64,000 nucleotides of DNA from JALEFZ01 sp038527485 (GCA_038527485.1 JBCBFT010000020.1:1-64000); one strand, 5' to 3'. Positions 1-10,314 are shown, counted from the stretch's first letter. Notes: generated from the sequence alone by a model not told the origin. Numbers and translations are program-made.

Positions 1-194
1 GAAAAGCGCAAGTATGGTCATCCTGACGACCATTCCCGTAGGGAAGGAGGAAGGAACTAAAGCAGTATAACTGAGATAAAATCTCATATCTAGTGTCGTG
101 TAGATAAGACTCGTTTAGATCTTTCTCCCGCTATTAAATTGCGGGATTGGAGCTACGCTATAGTGTAAATAACCCTTTTTTATCTGTCCACCTA
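1..194. repeat. MITE-like element, copy A (cut by the window start)
   Basis: This stretch is nearly identical to 36675-36881, apart from scattered substitutions and about 13 extra bases in the other copy. It ends in TGTCCACCTA at 185-194, matching the terminal inverted repeat of the complete copy. It contains several short hairpins: GGTC/GACC around 16-31, TTCCC-GTA-GGGAA around 33-45, GAGAT/ATCTC around 73-85 and CCCGC/GCGGG around 127-145. No open reading frame fits. Its left 50 bases or so lie outside the window. A non-autonomous mobile element is the simplest reading; its transposase is not in the window. Confidence 0.75.
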
Positions 195-734
195 CCTACA
201 AACTGAAGGGGGCTAGTTCTAGGCGTCGCAGGCAAGAAAAATATTTACACCACGATCTCCTTTGGAAGGCAACACACAATCTATAGTAGAATATCTCTCA
301 CGTATGATGGATGATAAGGAACCTCGCTAATAGATCCATTATCTGTTAATCTGTTTACAATCATTTCTAGCTCTATATTATGAATACATAAGAATATCTA
401 CATGTATTTCCATTTATAAAAATTTCCTAATCCTTACATCAAATTCTGCACATGAGAATTCTCAAAAAAATGCTGCTATATGATCGTATATTCCATTATA
501 TAAATAAATTTATATTCGTATTTTATCCTAGCTAGCACTTTATCACTCAAAGAATACTGTAAGAATATATCTCATTCCAAAGCATTCTGTTCATCTTCTC
601 ACCCATCGTCTCAAAATCAAACATTGCTTGATTTATTTCCATTCAAAAAAAGACGATTTTGTCATGTAAACGATGGAAGATGAGAAATCTCCATATACAA
701 TAAAAAACAAACGAGGAGCCGAAACGACGATTTT
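195..734. other. Gene-free AT-rich stretch upstream of the PAS kinase
   Basis: About 540 bases without a credible open reading frame on either strand. It is AT-rich with many short T and A runs and presumably carries the promoter of the kinase at 735. I see no clear TAnnTTTG box close to that start, no tRNA and no convincing terminator. A GAGGAG run at about 713-718 is too far from the start codon for a normal ribosome binding site. Confidence 0.6.
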
Positions 735-3700
735 ATGCTAAATAGCCAAAGTCAAACTGGCCAAGATCCTAGGAAAAATGTCAAGAGCAGACAGGAAGAG
801 GGAATACTTAGGGTCATTCTGGAAAGCTCTCCTGAAGCTGTTTGGGCAGTAGACAAGGATCTTCAATTGGTGGAATTCAATCAGGCCTTTATCCAAAGAA
901 TGGCAGATTTAGGCACTGAAGGAGTTGTCAGAGGGGGCTCAGCCTTAATGCCAAGTGTGGACGAAGAAGAGAATCTACGATGGCTCACAGCTTATCAAGA
1001 GGTCTGCAACGGGACAAGCATCACCCTTTGGAGCTCTATGTCGGTAGACCAAGAAATCAAATATTATAAGAATACGCTCACTCCTCTTCAGATCAGTCCG
1101 ACGCATACGGGAATCCTCGTGCAGAGTCGAGATGTCACGATGGAAACCCATCAAAAAAACGAAATTGAAAGAAATCAAGCACAGTTTGAAGCATTAAGTG
1201 AAAACTTGCCGCTAGGTATTTTTATAGCTGATATGGAGGGGAATTGTCTCTGGGCAAATGCAAAGCTCAGAGAAATGTGGCAACAAACGAATGAAGAAAT
1301 CCTGGGACAGGGATATTTTGCGAGAGTCCATCCTGACGATATCCCTCATACACAAGAAGGTTGGAGTAAAATCGCACAAACCAAGCAGCCAGGAGAAATT
1401 CGCTACCGCATCATTTTACCTGATGGGTCTATCCGTCATATGCTGGTTCGAGGTGCTGCACTTCTCGATAAAAATGGAGAGCTATATGGTTTTGAAGGGT
1501 CTATAGAAGACTTAACGGAAACCCTTCAACTCCACAATGACCTCGATTGTCTACTCGATCTCAACATCGACATGATCTCCACAGCCAATCACGATGGCTA
1601 CTTCGTACTCCTCAATACTGCCTGGGAACGCACCCTAGGATATACCCTCAACGAACTCCGGACGAAACCCTTTATTGAATTTGTACATCCCGATGACAGA
1701 GAAGCTACCCTGCTCGAGGTACAGAAACTCTATGAACAACAGACCAACGTAAGCTTTGTCAACCGATATAGAACCAAAAGTGGGGAATACCGATGGCTCT
1801 CATGGAATGCCGTCGTCGCCAGCGGAACGGAACTTATCTACTCTATAACCCGAGATATTACCAAAGGAAAAGAAGAAGAGGAATATCTTCAAATGCTCGA
1901 ATCCGTCGTGATCAATGGAGAGGATTGTGTATTGATCACTGAAACAGAATCCATCAATCTACCAGGTCCTCGCATCGTCTATGCCAATGAGGCTATGTGC
2001 CGCATGACAGGATATAGCATGGACGAAATCATCGGCGCCACCCCCCGTATCTTTCAAGGTCCGCTGACAGAACGTGAGCCTTTGGAGAAAATCAGAAAAG
2101 CACTCCAAGCATGGGAATCCGTCAATGTAGAACTCATCAACCATAAAAAAGATGGGACGCCCTTCTATGTAAATATTTCCATTTATCCTGTAGCTAACAA
2201 AGAAGGATGGTACACCCACTGGATCTCTATCCAACGAGACATTACAGAGAAAAGAGAGATTGACATTCAGCTTAAAGAAAACGAAGCCAATCTTCAAGCG
2301 CTGATCAATAACACACAGGATATTATATTTTCGATTGGGAGGGAAAAGAATCTGTTGACCTTCAATCAGACCTTTGCCTTTGCCTGGAAAGAAAGCCATG
2401 GAAGCTTACCAGAAAAAGGCCATACGTTTGCCTCTCTTTGGAAAGATTTACCTACCGACTTTTGGGAAAATAAATTGATCGAAGTATTTCAAGGAAATCC
2501 CTTGCTAGATCAGGATGTTTCCATCAAAGGAAAAGATGGGATTCACTACTACCGCTGTAGCTTCAATCCTATCCAAAACGAGGGAAAAGTCATTGGGTGT
2601 ACAGTATTCATTAAAGACATTACCAAGGGGAAGCATGCTGAGCTTCAACTGCGAGCTTCCCAAAGTGTGATGGCTTCTTTGATTGATTCGCAGACAAGCT
2701 ACTTGATACGCATCGACCTTGAGGGATACTACTCGTTTGCCAATCCTGCATTTGTCAATAAGTTTGGATACGGAGAAAACGAAGATCCTCCCATACATAG
2801 TAGAGAATCTGTCCATCCTGATGATTGGCCTGCGGTAGAGGAAGCCGTATGGTTTTGTCTCATGAATCCAGGAGAGATGAAGTCCCTAGAAATCAGAAAG
2901 CCCCTCCCCGAAGGACTTGACATCTGGACTGAATGGGAATTTGTCAGTTTTCTCGACAACGAGGGCAACATTGGCGGGATCCAAGCGGTAGGACAAGACA
3001 TCACAGACAAGAAGTACACAGCAGATGAAAATAAGTTCCTTGCCAACATCTTGACAAAGGTCAACGACAGTGTCGTCTTGACCAATCTGGAGGGAAAGAT
3101 TATTTACGTCAACCAAGGAACAGAAAACTTGTGGGGCTATGTATCAGAAGAACTCCTCGATCAATATCCCAATATTCTCTTCCCCAAGATAGACCTGGAA
3201 TGGATGAAAAGCATTCGGGACAATTTGACCAAAGAAAAAAGCTATACAGGAGAAGCCCGTGGACTGAATAAAAATGGGGAAGAGATTTTTGTCTTACTCG
3301 AAACCTCTATCCTGACTGATAGCGAAGATGCCCCTATTGGTTTCCTTTCTATTGCCAAAGACATTACCCAACGAAAGAAAGCAGAAATGGCGATCAAAGT
3401 GAGTGAGGCACACCTTCGCTCTATGATCGATGCAACCAATCACGCCTTCGCCTTGCTAGACTTGAAAGGCAACATCATTACGTTTAACAATCAAGCAAAG
3501 GAAGACTGCCTAAGTCTCTTCAATTATCCCTTAGAAAGGGAGCAGAACCTTTTCGCTATATTTTCCCGTTATCCTCAAGAGTTCATCCCCTATATGGTAG
3601 AAGAAATTGTACAGGGTAGAACCATTGCAGGTGTTGATGTACAGAAGACGATCCATGGAGATGATTTCTGGGTTGACTACCTCATCGCACCTGCCAGGGA

Positions 3701-4892
3701 CGACGAGGGGCATGTGTTCGGTATTTGTATCAATGTCACCAATATCACCGCACTCAAAGAAGCGGAGCAACAAGTCCAGTCGGTGAACCAGCGCTTCCGC
3801 ATGGCAGCAGAATCAGGCAACCTGGGCGTATGGGAGTGGGACATCCTGAAAAGCAAGCTCATGTGGGACGAAGGGATGTACAATCTTTACGGTGTTACGC
3901 AGACTGATCCCAGAGATCCTCAAGAAATATGGATGTCCGTAGTTCCACCAGAAGATCAAGGATATCTAGGGACCTATTTCCCCGAAAGTCTTGCAGACCC
4001 CACAAAATTGGAAATGGACATGGACTACAAAATCATTCTCCCTGATGGAGAGATCCGATTTTTACGTTCTCCTGGACATATCGTCAGAAACAAAGAAGGC
4101 CAAGCCATCAGCGCTACAGGTATTTGTTTTGACATATCAGATATGAAAACGGCAGAGATGGAGCTGCGACGTGCCAAAGAGCTGGCAGAGGAAATGAACC
4201 GATTGAAGTCCAACTTCCTCGCCAATATGTCTCACGAAATCCGTACCCCGCTCAACGGTATCTTGGGCTTACTCCCAGTACTTGAGCTGGAAAAGGACCC
4301 TGAGGAGATCAATTTCATGATCAACATGATGCAAAAAAGTGGACAACGTCTGCTGAGTACTTTGACGGGTATCCTGGAGCTGGCACGGCTTGAGGCAGAG
4401 CAGGCGGAGTATCGCATGGAGATCATTTATCTCAATGATCTGGTCCTCGATATCTTTGAAGCCCTGCGATCCGCTACCATTGGAAGAGACTTCCAATACC
4501 AACTCATTCAAGCAGAATCAGATACAGCTGTCCTGGCAGATGAGCGTCTCCTAAGCCAGATCCTCACCAATATCATCGGGAATGCCATCAAGTTCACCCA
4601 AGAAGGATCTGTGCGCGTATCTGTCTTGGACAAATTTCACTACAAAAAACATGTCTATACAGCCATCCGTGTAGAGGATACAGGCGTAGGCATTGCCCAG
4701 GAAAATCAAAACCGAATTTTTGATCCCTTCAAGCAAGAAAGCGAAGGCTCAACTCGAAAGTTTGAAGGTAGTGGACTAGGGCTTTCGATTGCAAAAAAGT
4801 ACACCACCATGATGGGAGGAGATATCTTGTTGGAAAGTGAAAAACATAAGGGAAGTATTTTCACCGTCTATCTACCCAAGCAGGTAAGCTAA
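735..4892 (+). CDS. Nine-PAS-domain sensor histidine kinase
   Basis: A 1385-residue kinase with no obvious signal peptide or membrane segment, so probably a cytoplasmic sensor. Nine PAS-like units follow one another, starting near residues 27, 154, 274, 391, 523, 649, 772, 897 and 1021. Several carry the typical Y-x-N-x-A/G start and a PAC-like end such as DITKGK or DITQRK. The transmitter follows: HisKA with NMSHEIRTPLNG, phospho-acceptor near His1167, then HATPase boxes GNAIKF (about 1281), DTGVGIA (about 1315) and GSGLGLSIA (about 1347). There is no fused receiver, but a stand-alone receiver starts 13 bases downstream, so the two probably form one phosphorelay. The signal is unknown; redox, light or small-ligand sensing are all possible for PAS arrays. 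The start follows an AT-rich leader with only a weak ribosome site. Confidence 0.93.
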   Translation: MLNSQSQTGQDPRKNVKSRQEEGILRVILESSPEAVWAVDKDLQLVEFNQAFIQRMADLGTEGVVRGGSALMPSVDEEENLRWLTAYQEVCNGTSITLWSSMSVDQEIKYYKNTLTPLQISPTHTGILVQSRDVTMETHQKNEIERNQAQFEALSENLPLGIFIADMEGNCLWANAKLREMWQQTNEEILGQGYFARVHPDDIPHTQEGWSKIAQTKQPGEIRYRIILPDGSIRHMLVRGAALLDKNGELYGFEGSIEDLTETLQLHNDLDCLLDLNIDMISTANHDGYFVLLNTAWERTLGYTLNELRTKPFIEFVHPDDREATLLEVQKLYEQQTNVSFVNRYRTKSGEYRWLSWNAVVASGTELIYSITRDITKGKEEEEYLQMLESVVINGEDCVLITETESINLPGPRIVYANEAMCRMTGYSMDEIIGATPRIFQGPLTEREPLEKIRKALQAWESVNVELINHKKDGTPFYVNISIYPVANKEGWYTHWISIQRDITEKREIDIQLKENEANLQALINNTQDIIFSIGREKNLLTFNQTFAFAWKESHGSLPEKGHTFASLWKDLPTDFWENKLIEVFQGNPLLDQDVSIKGKDGIHYYRCSFNPIQNEGKVIGCTVFIKDITKGKHAELQLRASQSVMASLIDSQTSYLIRIDLEGYYSFANPAFVNKFGYGENEDPPIHSRESVHPDDWPAVEEAVWFCLMNPGEMKSLEIRKPLPEGLDIWTEWEFVSFLDNEGNIGGIQAVGQDITDKKYTADENKFLANILTKVNDSVVLTNLEGKIIYVNQGTENLWGYVSEELLDQYPNILFPKIDLEWMKSIRDNLTKEKSYTGEARGLNKNGEEIFVLLETSILTDSEDAPIGFLSIAKDITQRKKAEMAIKVSEAHLRSMIDATNHAFALLDLKGNIITFNNQAKEDCLSLFNYPLEREQNLFAIFSRYPQEFIPYMVEEIVQGRTIAGVDVQKTIHGDDFWVDYLIAPARDDEGHVFGICINVTNITALKEAEQQVQSVNQRFRMAAESGNLGVWEWDILKSKLMWDEGMYNLYGVTQTDPRDPQEIWMSVVPPEDQGYLGTYFPESLADPTKLEMDMDYKIILPDGEIRFLRSPGHIVRNKEGQAISATGICFDISDMKTAEMELRRAKELAEEMNRLKSNFLANMSHEIRTPLNGILGLLPVLELEKDPEEINFMINMMQKSGQRLLSTLTGILELARLEAEQAEYRMEIIYLNDLVLDIFEALRSATIGRDFQYQLIQAESDTAVLADERLLSQILTNIIGNAIKFTQEGSVRVSVLDKFHYKKHVYTAIRVEDTGVGIAQENQNRIFDPFKQESEGSTRKFEGSGLGLSIAKKYTTMMGGDILLESEKHKGSIFTVYLPKQVS

Positions 4893-4905
4893 ACAGATCC
4901 CCACT

Positions 4906-5283
4906 ATGAAAAGAATTCTATATCTCGAAGACGATCCGATCAATGCCTATGTGATCCAAAAACAAGTAGGGGACTTAGCAGATGTTGTCATATTCACAGA
5001 CCCTGACAAAGCACTAGAAAAATTGAGCGCGCCTCATGCTCTATTTGATATGTTGCTGATCGACATCCACTTAGGAGAAGGGGTAATGGATGGGGTTACA
5101 TTCTGCCAGCAGGTCAGGCAGATGCCTACTTACCAGAAGGTCCATACAGTGGCAGTGACGGCTTTTGCCATGCCAGGCGATATGGAGCACTTACTCAGGA
5201 TGGGATTTGATGCCTACGTATCCAAACCCATTGTGAGAGCGCAATTGTTAAATGTCTTGGCCAAAGTAGTCAAGGTTTCTTGA
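4906..5283 (+). CDS. Single-domain response regulator (CheY/Spo0F-like receiver)
   Basis: A 125-residue receiver domain with no output domain. Visible landmarks are the acidic pair Glu8/Asp9-Asp10 in LEDDP, the phospho-acceptor Asp53 in LLIDIHLGEG, Thr85 in AVTAFA and Lys107 in SKPI, which together make a complete phosphorylation site. It begins 13 bases after the nine-PAS kinase and is surely cotranscribed with it. Stand-alone receivers of this kind pass phosphate to a phosphotransfer protein or act through protein contacts; neither partner is visible here, so the output of the pathway is unknown. Confidence 0.92.
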   Translation: MKRILYLEDDPINAYVIQKQVGDLADVVIFTDPDKALEKLSAPHALFDMLLIDIHLGEGVMDGVTFCQQVRQMPTYQKVHTVAVTAFAMPGDMEHLLRMGFDAYVSKPIVRAQLLNVLAKVVKVS

Positions 5284-5311
5284 AGGTGAAAAAGCCCGTT
5301 CAGCTTGTAGA

Positions 5312-6238
5312 TCACTTATCCTGTTTGCTAGATACAGGTCGCAAACTAGGAGACTTGATAAAGGCAGCCATTTCCTGCAGGGCCTGCTGTCCTTCGGGAA
5401 TATAGCGCCAAAACAACTGCCACACGTGTAGCATGCCTTCCCAGACTTGCACTTCAATCTGACCACCGACTTCTCTCACCTTTGCATCCAATCGCATCGA
5501 ATCATCCGTCAATACCTCGTGGTCACTGACTTGAACGAATATCGGAGGCAGCCCTTTCAAATCTCCAAACAAAGGAGAAATCATCGGATGCTTGAGATCG
5601 TAATCTCCTCCATAGGCAGAAGCCCAAGGCATTACATCTGAAACCGTCACGATGGGATCATCGTCTGCATACAGCTGTGCCGACGGAGCAGAAAACGTCA
5701 GGTCCAGCCAAGGCGACATCATACAAACAGCTTGAGGAAAAGGAATCTCCAACTCACGAAGTGTCAAGAGTGTAGACATGACAAGCCCTCCTCCTGCAGA
5801 GTCTCCCACTAAGGTGATGTGGGATGGATCATATCCTTTCTCTAGCAACCACTGATACCCATGTAATGCATCCTCCAAGGCTGCGGGAAAACGATGCTCA
5901 GGAGCCAGCCTGTAGTCTATAGATAGTGCAGCAATCCCCGCTTCAAGCGCAAGTTTGGCTATCATCGCTCTATGTGTTTGTAGCGATCCTACGGTGTATC
6001 CTCCACCATGGAGAAACAAAATCGCCCGGCTACGGTCTGCCTGCTCAGGAATGACCCATTCCGCATCCATCCCATAGACGGTGAGAGACTCAAGAGAGAT
6101 TCCTTTGGGGAGCGCAAAAGGCAAGGTACTCTGTTCGAGTAACCAGCGTAAGGTATCGATTCGTTTGAGGTCCTTACTCACAGCACGACCTAAGTTCTGT
6201 GCGGAGAGCATGAACAATTGATGTTGTAAACTGGGCAT
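5312..6238 (-). CDS. Alpha/beta hydrolase, hormone-sensitive-lipase-type esterase
   Basis: A 308-residue esterase of the HSL (bacterial family IV) type. It shows the oxyanion-hole motif HGGG at residues 77-80, the nucleophile Ser147 in GDSAGG, an acidic residue in the SDHEVLTDD segment (239-246) and the likely catalytic His271 in MLHVWQ. The DYRLAPEH motif, typical of the family, is at about 108-115. Length and order fit the family, and there is no signal peptide, so it probably acts on short-chain acyl esters in the cytoplasm. It converges on the response regulator gene, 28 bases apart, and stands alone. The exact substrate cannot be told from sequence. Confidence 0.9.
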   Translation of the reverse strand: MPSLQHQLFMLSAQNLGRAVSKDLKRIDTLRWLLEQSTLPFALPKGISLESLTVYGMDAEWVIPEQADRSRAILFLHGGGYTVGSLQTHRAMIAKLALEAGIAALSIDYRLAPEHRFPAALEDALHGYQWLLEKGYDPSHITLVGDSAGGGLVMSTLLTLRELEIPFPQAVCMMSPWLDLTFSAPSAQLYADDDPIVTVSDVMPWASAYGGDYDLKHPMISPLFGDLKGLPPIFVQVSDHEVLTDDSMRLDAKVREVGGQIEVQVWEGMLHVWQLFWRYIPEGQQALQEMAAFIKSPSLRPVSSKQDK

Positions 6239-6594
6239 ATATGCGAGTTTTCGGCCCTTTTTTGTATCCTTATCCTAGTAAATTACCCTTTTTCCCCATT
6301 TTATCAAAGGTATTCAGCTTCCCCAGTCTTACACCTCTTATGATCTGAATAAGGGAAATATTGATAATGAGGGAATTTCCAGTAGAGAAGCAGGCAATAT
6401 ACGAGGACAAAAAAATTAACGTCTACGGGTGTATATGGGATGGGGAGCCAATAATCAGGCCATGATAGGGATAATACCTTATAGAATCATACGGATACGC
6501 AGAATAGAGGTTCTAAGTGAATGAAACTAGAACAGATTTAGGCTGATACAAACGAAAGTGAGCAGGTACAAACTTTCTGCAAAACCTCCGCCTA
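6239..6594. other. Gene-free stretch between esterase and nucleoside transporter
   Basis: About 350 bases between two minus-strand genes. It presumably holds the promoter of the esterase. No open reading frame of interest, no tRNA-like fold and no convincing repeat was recognised. Confidence 0.5.
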
Positions 6595-6643
6595 AAAATA
6601 ACAAAGGACAGTATGTGTATTCGGCTAGCATCACATACTGCCC
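6595..6643 (-). terminator. Terminator of the nucleoside transporter gene
   Basis: A 9-base perfect stem CAGTATGTG/CACATACTG (6609-6617 and 6632-6640) with a 14-base loop lies 27 bases beyond the transporter stop codon. Read on the minus strand it is followed by a T-rich run, as expected for an intrinsic terminator. Confidence 0.65.
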
Positions 6644-6666
6644 GATGGTTTATTGCTTATGTTGAA

Positions 6667-8496
6667 CTAGAATCCGACCAACACTCCTGCAATCGTCGCA
6701 GTCAAAAATGCCGCCAATGTACCTGCGAGTAAGGCACGTAATCCTAGCTGAGAAAGCATCTTGCGCTTATTGGGTGCCAGGGTCCCAATCCCTCCAATCT
6801 GAATCCCGATAGAGGCGAAGTTGGCAAATCCGCACAAGGCATAGGTGGCAATGACCACTGATTTATAGTTGACGATTAATCCTGCTTGCTTGATCTCTCC
6901 CAAAGAGGCATAAGCAAAAAATTCGTTTAGGATGGTTTTCTCTCCCAACAGTTGTCCCACCAGCAAAATATCTTCATTGGGAACTCCCAGCAGCCACGCA
7001 ATAGGTGCGCCTACCAGTCCCAGAATAAATTGAAGGTTGAACTCATTGTACCGACCGTCAGTGAAGGACACCACCCAATCATTCAAACCTGTCCACTCCC
7101 CTATCCAGCTCCCAAAGAATCCATTGAGCATGGCCATCATCGCGGTAAATACCATCAGCATGACGCCTACATTGACGGCGAGTTTGAGACCATCCAAAAT
7201 CCCGTTGGACAATGCGTCTAGCACATTGGCGCCGATCTTATCTTTGGGAACTTCGAGGTCGCGATTCACTTCTTCTGTTTCGGGGACGATGATCTTGGCC
7301 AATACAATGGCGGCAGGTGCTGACATGACGGAGGCTGTGATGAGGTGTTTGGCAAAGTCCAACTGTTGGGCCTTGTCTCCTCCTCCTAGATAATCGACAT
7401 ATGCAGCAAAAACACCGCCTGCAATGGTCGCAAATCCTCCTGTCATCAATGCCATGATTTCCGATCGGGTCATCCGCTCTAGGTAAGGACGTACAAGCAG
7501 TGGGGCCTCCGTCTGCCCTACAAAGATATTTCCTGCAGCCGCCAAGCTTTCTGCTCCCGACAGACGCATGGTCTTGCTCATGACCCAGGCAAAGGCATAC
7601 ACGACTTTCTGCAAAACGCCCAGATAATACAATACCGCCATCAGTGCGGAGAAGAACACAATGGTAGGGAGAATCTTGAAGGCAAATATGTATCCAAATT
7701 GGCTCGTATCGATAAGGGAGCCAAACATAAAGGCTGCACCCGCATCTGAGTAACCCAAGAGCGTCACAAGTCCACCTGCAACTGCGTTGATACCTTCCCC
7801 GATCACAGGAGCTTGCAATACCAAGATGGCAATGGCAATCTGTAAGCCTACGCCAATCCCTACGAGCTTCCAGTCTATGGCCTTGCGATTTTGACTAAAT
7901 AACCACGCAATGCCCAGCATAGAAAGCATCCCAATCAGTCCTCTGATGAGATCCATAAAGGAAAAAGGTTCACGAGCGAGTTCGAAATATCCCAAACTGA
8001 GGGTACGATCTGCACTTGTCAAAGTAGGGTACCCTCGATCATTGAGTGTGACATGCAGGCGTTCTTCTTCTCTGGCACTTCCCAGTTCCTTACCTTCTAA
8101 CCATGCTTTGCGCTCTCCTCCGTCAAACAGCGAGAGCTGGGCGCTCCCTCCATTCGCCCTGTAGTGCACAGAATCTATGGCAAAATCTACGGGTTTGAAA
8201 CCATGATACAGGACAAGAGAGTCCTCTTCCATGTCCCATTTTCCTCTCAATGTATCTTTTCCCAAGATTTCTTCGAAAGTGCCCCTTTGTAGATCAATGA
8301 AAAACCTTTTTTGGTCCTTCAGCGCAAAAGTATCTGTGCCCTGGGTAGTCTTTTGGGACAAAATGTACCATTGCCCGCCCATACTCTTTCGTAGTGAATC
8401 CTCTAATACACTCGCTTTCAATGGACTGCCTAACACAACACAGAGGATACTCAAGAGCACCCCTCCCCATACTATTGACCTCGAACCCTTTTGCAT
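6667..8496 (-). CDS. Concentrative nucleoside transporter (NupC/CNT) with exported N-terminal domain
   Basis: A 609-residue inner-membrane protein. From about residue 180 it is a CNT-family transporter that would import nucleosides with H+ or Na+. It has the family's hallmark segments GQTEAPLLVRPYL and MTGGFATIAGGV and a series of hydrophobic helices. Classical bacterial NupC proteins are about 400 residues; here a signal-peptide-like helix (residues 8-29) is followed by about 145 mostly polar residues with alternating beta-type pattern before the first transporter helix. That region looks like a small extracytoplasmic beta-barrel or lipocalin-like domain, which is inference. The gene has its own terminator and stands alone; no nucleoside-cleaving enzyme sits beside it. 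Confidence 0.9.
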   Translation of the reverse strand: MQKGSRSIVWGGVLLSILCVVLGSPLKASVLEDSLRKSMGGQWYILSQKTTQGTDTFALKDQKRFFIDLQRGTFEEILGKDTLRGKWDMEEDSLVLYHGFKPVDFAIDSVHYRANGGSAQLSLFDGGERKAWLEGKELGSAREEERLHVTLNDRGYPTLTSADRTLSLGYFELAREPFSFMDLIRGLIGMLSMLGIAWLFSQNRKAIDWKLVGIGVGLQIAIAILVLQAPVIGEGINAVAGGLVTLLGYSDAGAAFMFGSLIDTSQFGYIFAFKILPTIVFFSALMAVLYYLGVLQKVVYAFAWVMSKTMRLSGAESLAAAGNIFVGQTEAPLLVRPYLERMTRSEIMALMTGGFATIAGGVFAAYVDYLGGGDKAQQLDFAKHLITASVMSAPAAIVLAKIIVPETEEVNRDLEVPKDKIGANVLDALSNGILDGLKLAVNVGVMLMVFTAMMAMLNGFFGSWIGEWTGLNDWVVSFTDGRYNEFNLQFILGLVGAPIAWLLGVPNEDILLVGQLLGEKTILNEFFAYASLGEIKQAGLIVNYKSVVIATYALCGFANFASIGIQIGGIGTLAPNKRKMLSQLGLRALLAGTLAAFLTATIAGVLVGF

Positions 8497-8667
8497 GATA
8501 TTTTCAATTCAAATAGTCGTAAAATTAACCGATCACTGCTGAATATCCAACGCGATCACACACAACGCTTGATATTCTCCTAAATCGAGAGACTCCTCGT
8601 CTAGGCGAAGATAGAACGAATAAGGAGACGAATGATAGGAATCGTGGACGATGATGTGGTTTTACTG

Positions 8668-10314
8668 TTATTTTTCCTCTTCTTCTGGCTCCATAGCGAG
8701 ATTGACCGTCACAAGATAAGCCGCCCCTTGGTCTCCATCCAAAGCGATAAAACAAATCAGATCATCGTTGAGCCATTCGATAAAGGCATCTAAGACATAC
8801 TGATTCCGTCTTTTTCGTTCGTAGACGAGCTTCCTGGGACTGGTCCGTCCTGTCTCCAATTCTACATATCTATGATAAATTCGCTCAGGTCCTTTGATAT
8901 TATCACCTGAAGATTCGCGCGTCAGCAGGTGAAATCCTTTTCCTCGACTGTCCATTCGAAGTGCGGGCTGGCTACTCATCTGATCCAGTCGTGTGTAGAT
9001 TTCTTGTATGGTGGGTACAATGAGTGCCTTTTCAATCTTTCCTTTTTCATTGAACTCAAATAACATCCATTCTTCCCATCTCCCTTCGTATATATTTACG
9101 ACGGCAGGATTGCTGGCATCTGTCGGGCGTGAAATCTCCAATTGCTTTTGCATCCAGACCCACAATACACCTGAATCAGTCTCATGTATATGCCTAAAAA
9201 CAAATTCGTCTAGTCGTTTGCTGGGCTTAAGGCCGAACCCTTGTCGCTCTTTGCCTGAGAGCACTTGCAAGCTAGAGGTAATCGGCGCACTACGCGTAGT
9301 ATCTACTTCTCCCTCGGCAAAATCAAAGCAGGGAATCAAGATTTTTTTTAATCCCTTCCCTCTACCTGATATTTTTCGGATGGCTTGTGGCGCATATACG
9401 CGTTGGTCATGCCCTACCTTCAGGGGAAGGTGATTGTAGTACGTATCCAGGACATCTGGCCACACGGTATATCCATCGTATATCAGCTCATGAGTGGCAC
9501 TTGTCTCGGCATGAGATTGGAAAACATGCAGACTGTTTTTCTTTTCAAAGAATGAGGCATATACATGGCCTTGATCATCTACCCCAGCCCCTAAAAAGTA
9601 CCATTTCTTCTCTCCTGCATCTAGCGTATCCGCTCGCATCGTCTGCCCCTTGAGATCAAAAACCGAAAATGAAAGATGTCCTACCTTTGAATTGATGCTG
9701 CTATACCGCTGGTCGGGAGAAGGATAGGCGTAGAGATTATTGACGCGGCTGCTTCTGGCAGGCGGAAGTAGCTGGTAGAAAAGCAACTTCTGATTGTCGG
9801 GCGATCGTTCCCAGCCAATGGGTCGATCCAACTTCCCCGATGCCAACCACCAAAGCTCCTCTTTCCCAATTTCGCCTTTCTCTACATCTACTTTCCTACA
9901 AAAGATGGCATGTGTATTACCTAGATAGTCGAATCTATAAGACAGCACAAACAACTGTTGAGATTCTTCATACATATAGAGGATTTCCTCATTCCTATTC
10001 AGGTCTACTTTGCGCTCCCATACAGTATCAAGCAGTACATCATAGCAAGACAGAATCCTCCGAGAATTGGGTCCCCAGTCTTTTTTCCACAAGAGAATAA
10101 AGGTGTCATTAGACAGTTTGACGATAGGATCACGTCCTACATATATATCTGATAAGCCCCGGCCTAGTTCTTCATAGGGGTAGATGATGTCCTGATTTTT
10201 GGGAAATCGGCGGAGCTTTTGTTCACTGATAACCTGCTGTCCAAAGATATCTAGGCAAAACCCTAATACGAGATATATTAAGAAAATAGCGGTGATTCCA
10301 ATACCTTTTATCAT
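8668..10314 (-). CDS. Exported hypothetical protein, probably beta-rich
   Basis: A 548-residue protein that I do not recognise. The first 25 residues form a signal peptide (hydrophobic stretch ITAIFLIYLVLGFCLDIFG, then QQV), so it is exported. The rest has many aromatic residues and short alternating hydrophobic segments (for example FILLWKKDWG, LFVLSYRFDY, WYFLGAGVDDQG), a pattern typical of beta-propeller folds, but I see no named repeat. It ends in an acidic tail (EPEEEEK). It lies downstream of an ECF sigma factor and its probable membrane partner on the same strand, but a terminator at 10498-10522 separates them, so it is probably transcribed on its own. Confidence 0.75.
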   Translation of the reverse strand: MIKGIGITAIFLIYLVLGFCLDIFGQQVISEQKLRRFPKNQDIIYPYEELGRGLSDIYVGRDPIVKLSNDTFILLWKKDWGPNSRRILSCYDVLLDTVWERKVDLNRNEEILYMYEESQQLFVLSYRFDYLGNTHAIFCRKVDVEKGEIGKEELWWLASGKLDRPIGWERSPDNQKLLFYQLLPPARSSRVNNLYAYPSPDQRYSSINSKVGHLSFSVFDLKGQTMRADTLDAGEKKWYFLGAGVDDQGHVYASFFEKKNSLHVFQSHAETSATHELIYDGYTVWPDVLDTYYNHLPLKVGHDQRVYAPQAIRKISGRGKGLKKILIPCFDFAEGEVDTTRSAPITSSLQVLSGKERQGFGLKPSKRLDEFVFRHIHETDSGVLWVWMQKQLEISRPTDASNPAVVNIYEGRWEEWMLFEFNEKGKIEKALIVPTIQEIYTRLDQMSSQPALRMDSRGKGFHLLTRESSGDNIKGPERIYHRYVELETGRTSPRKLVYERKRRNQYVLDAFIEWLNDDLICFIALDGDQGAAYLVTVNLAMEPEEEEK

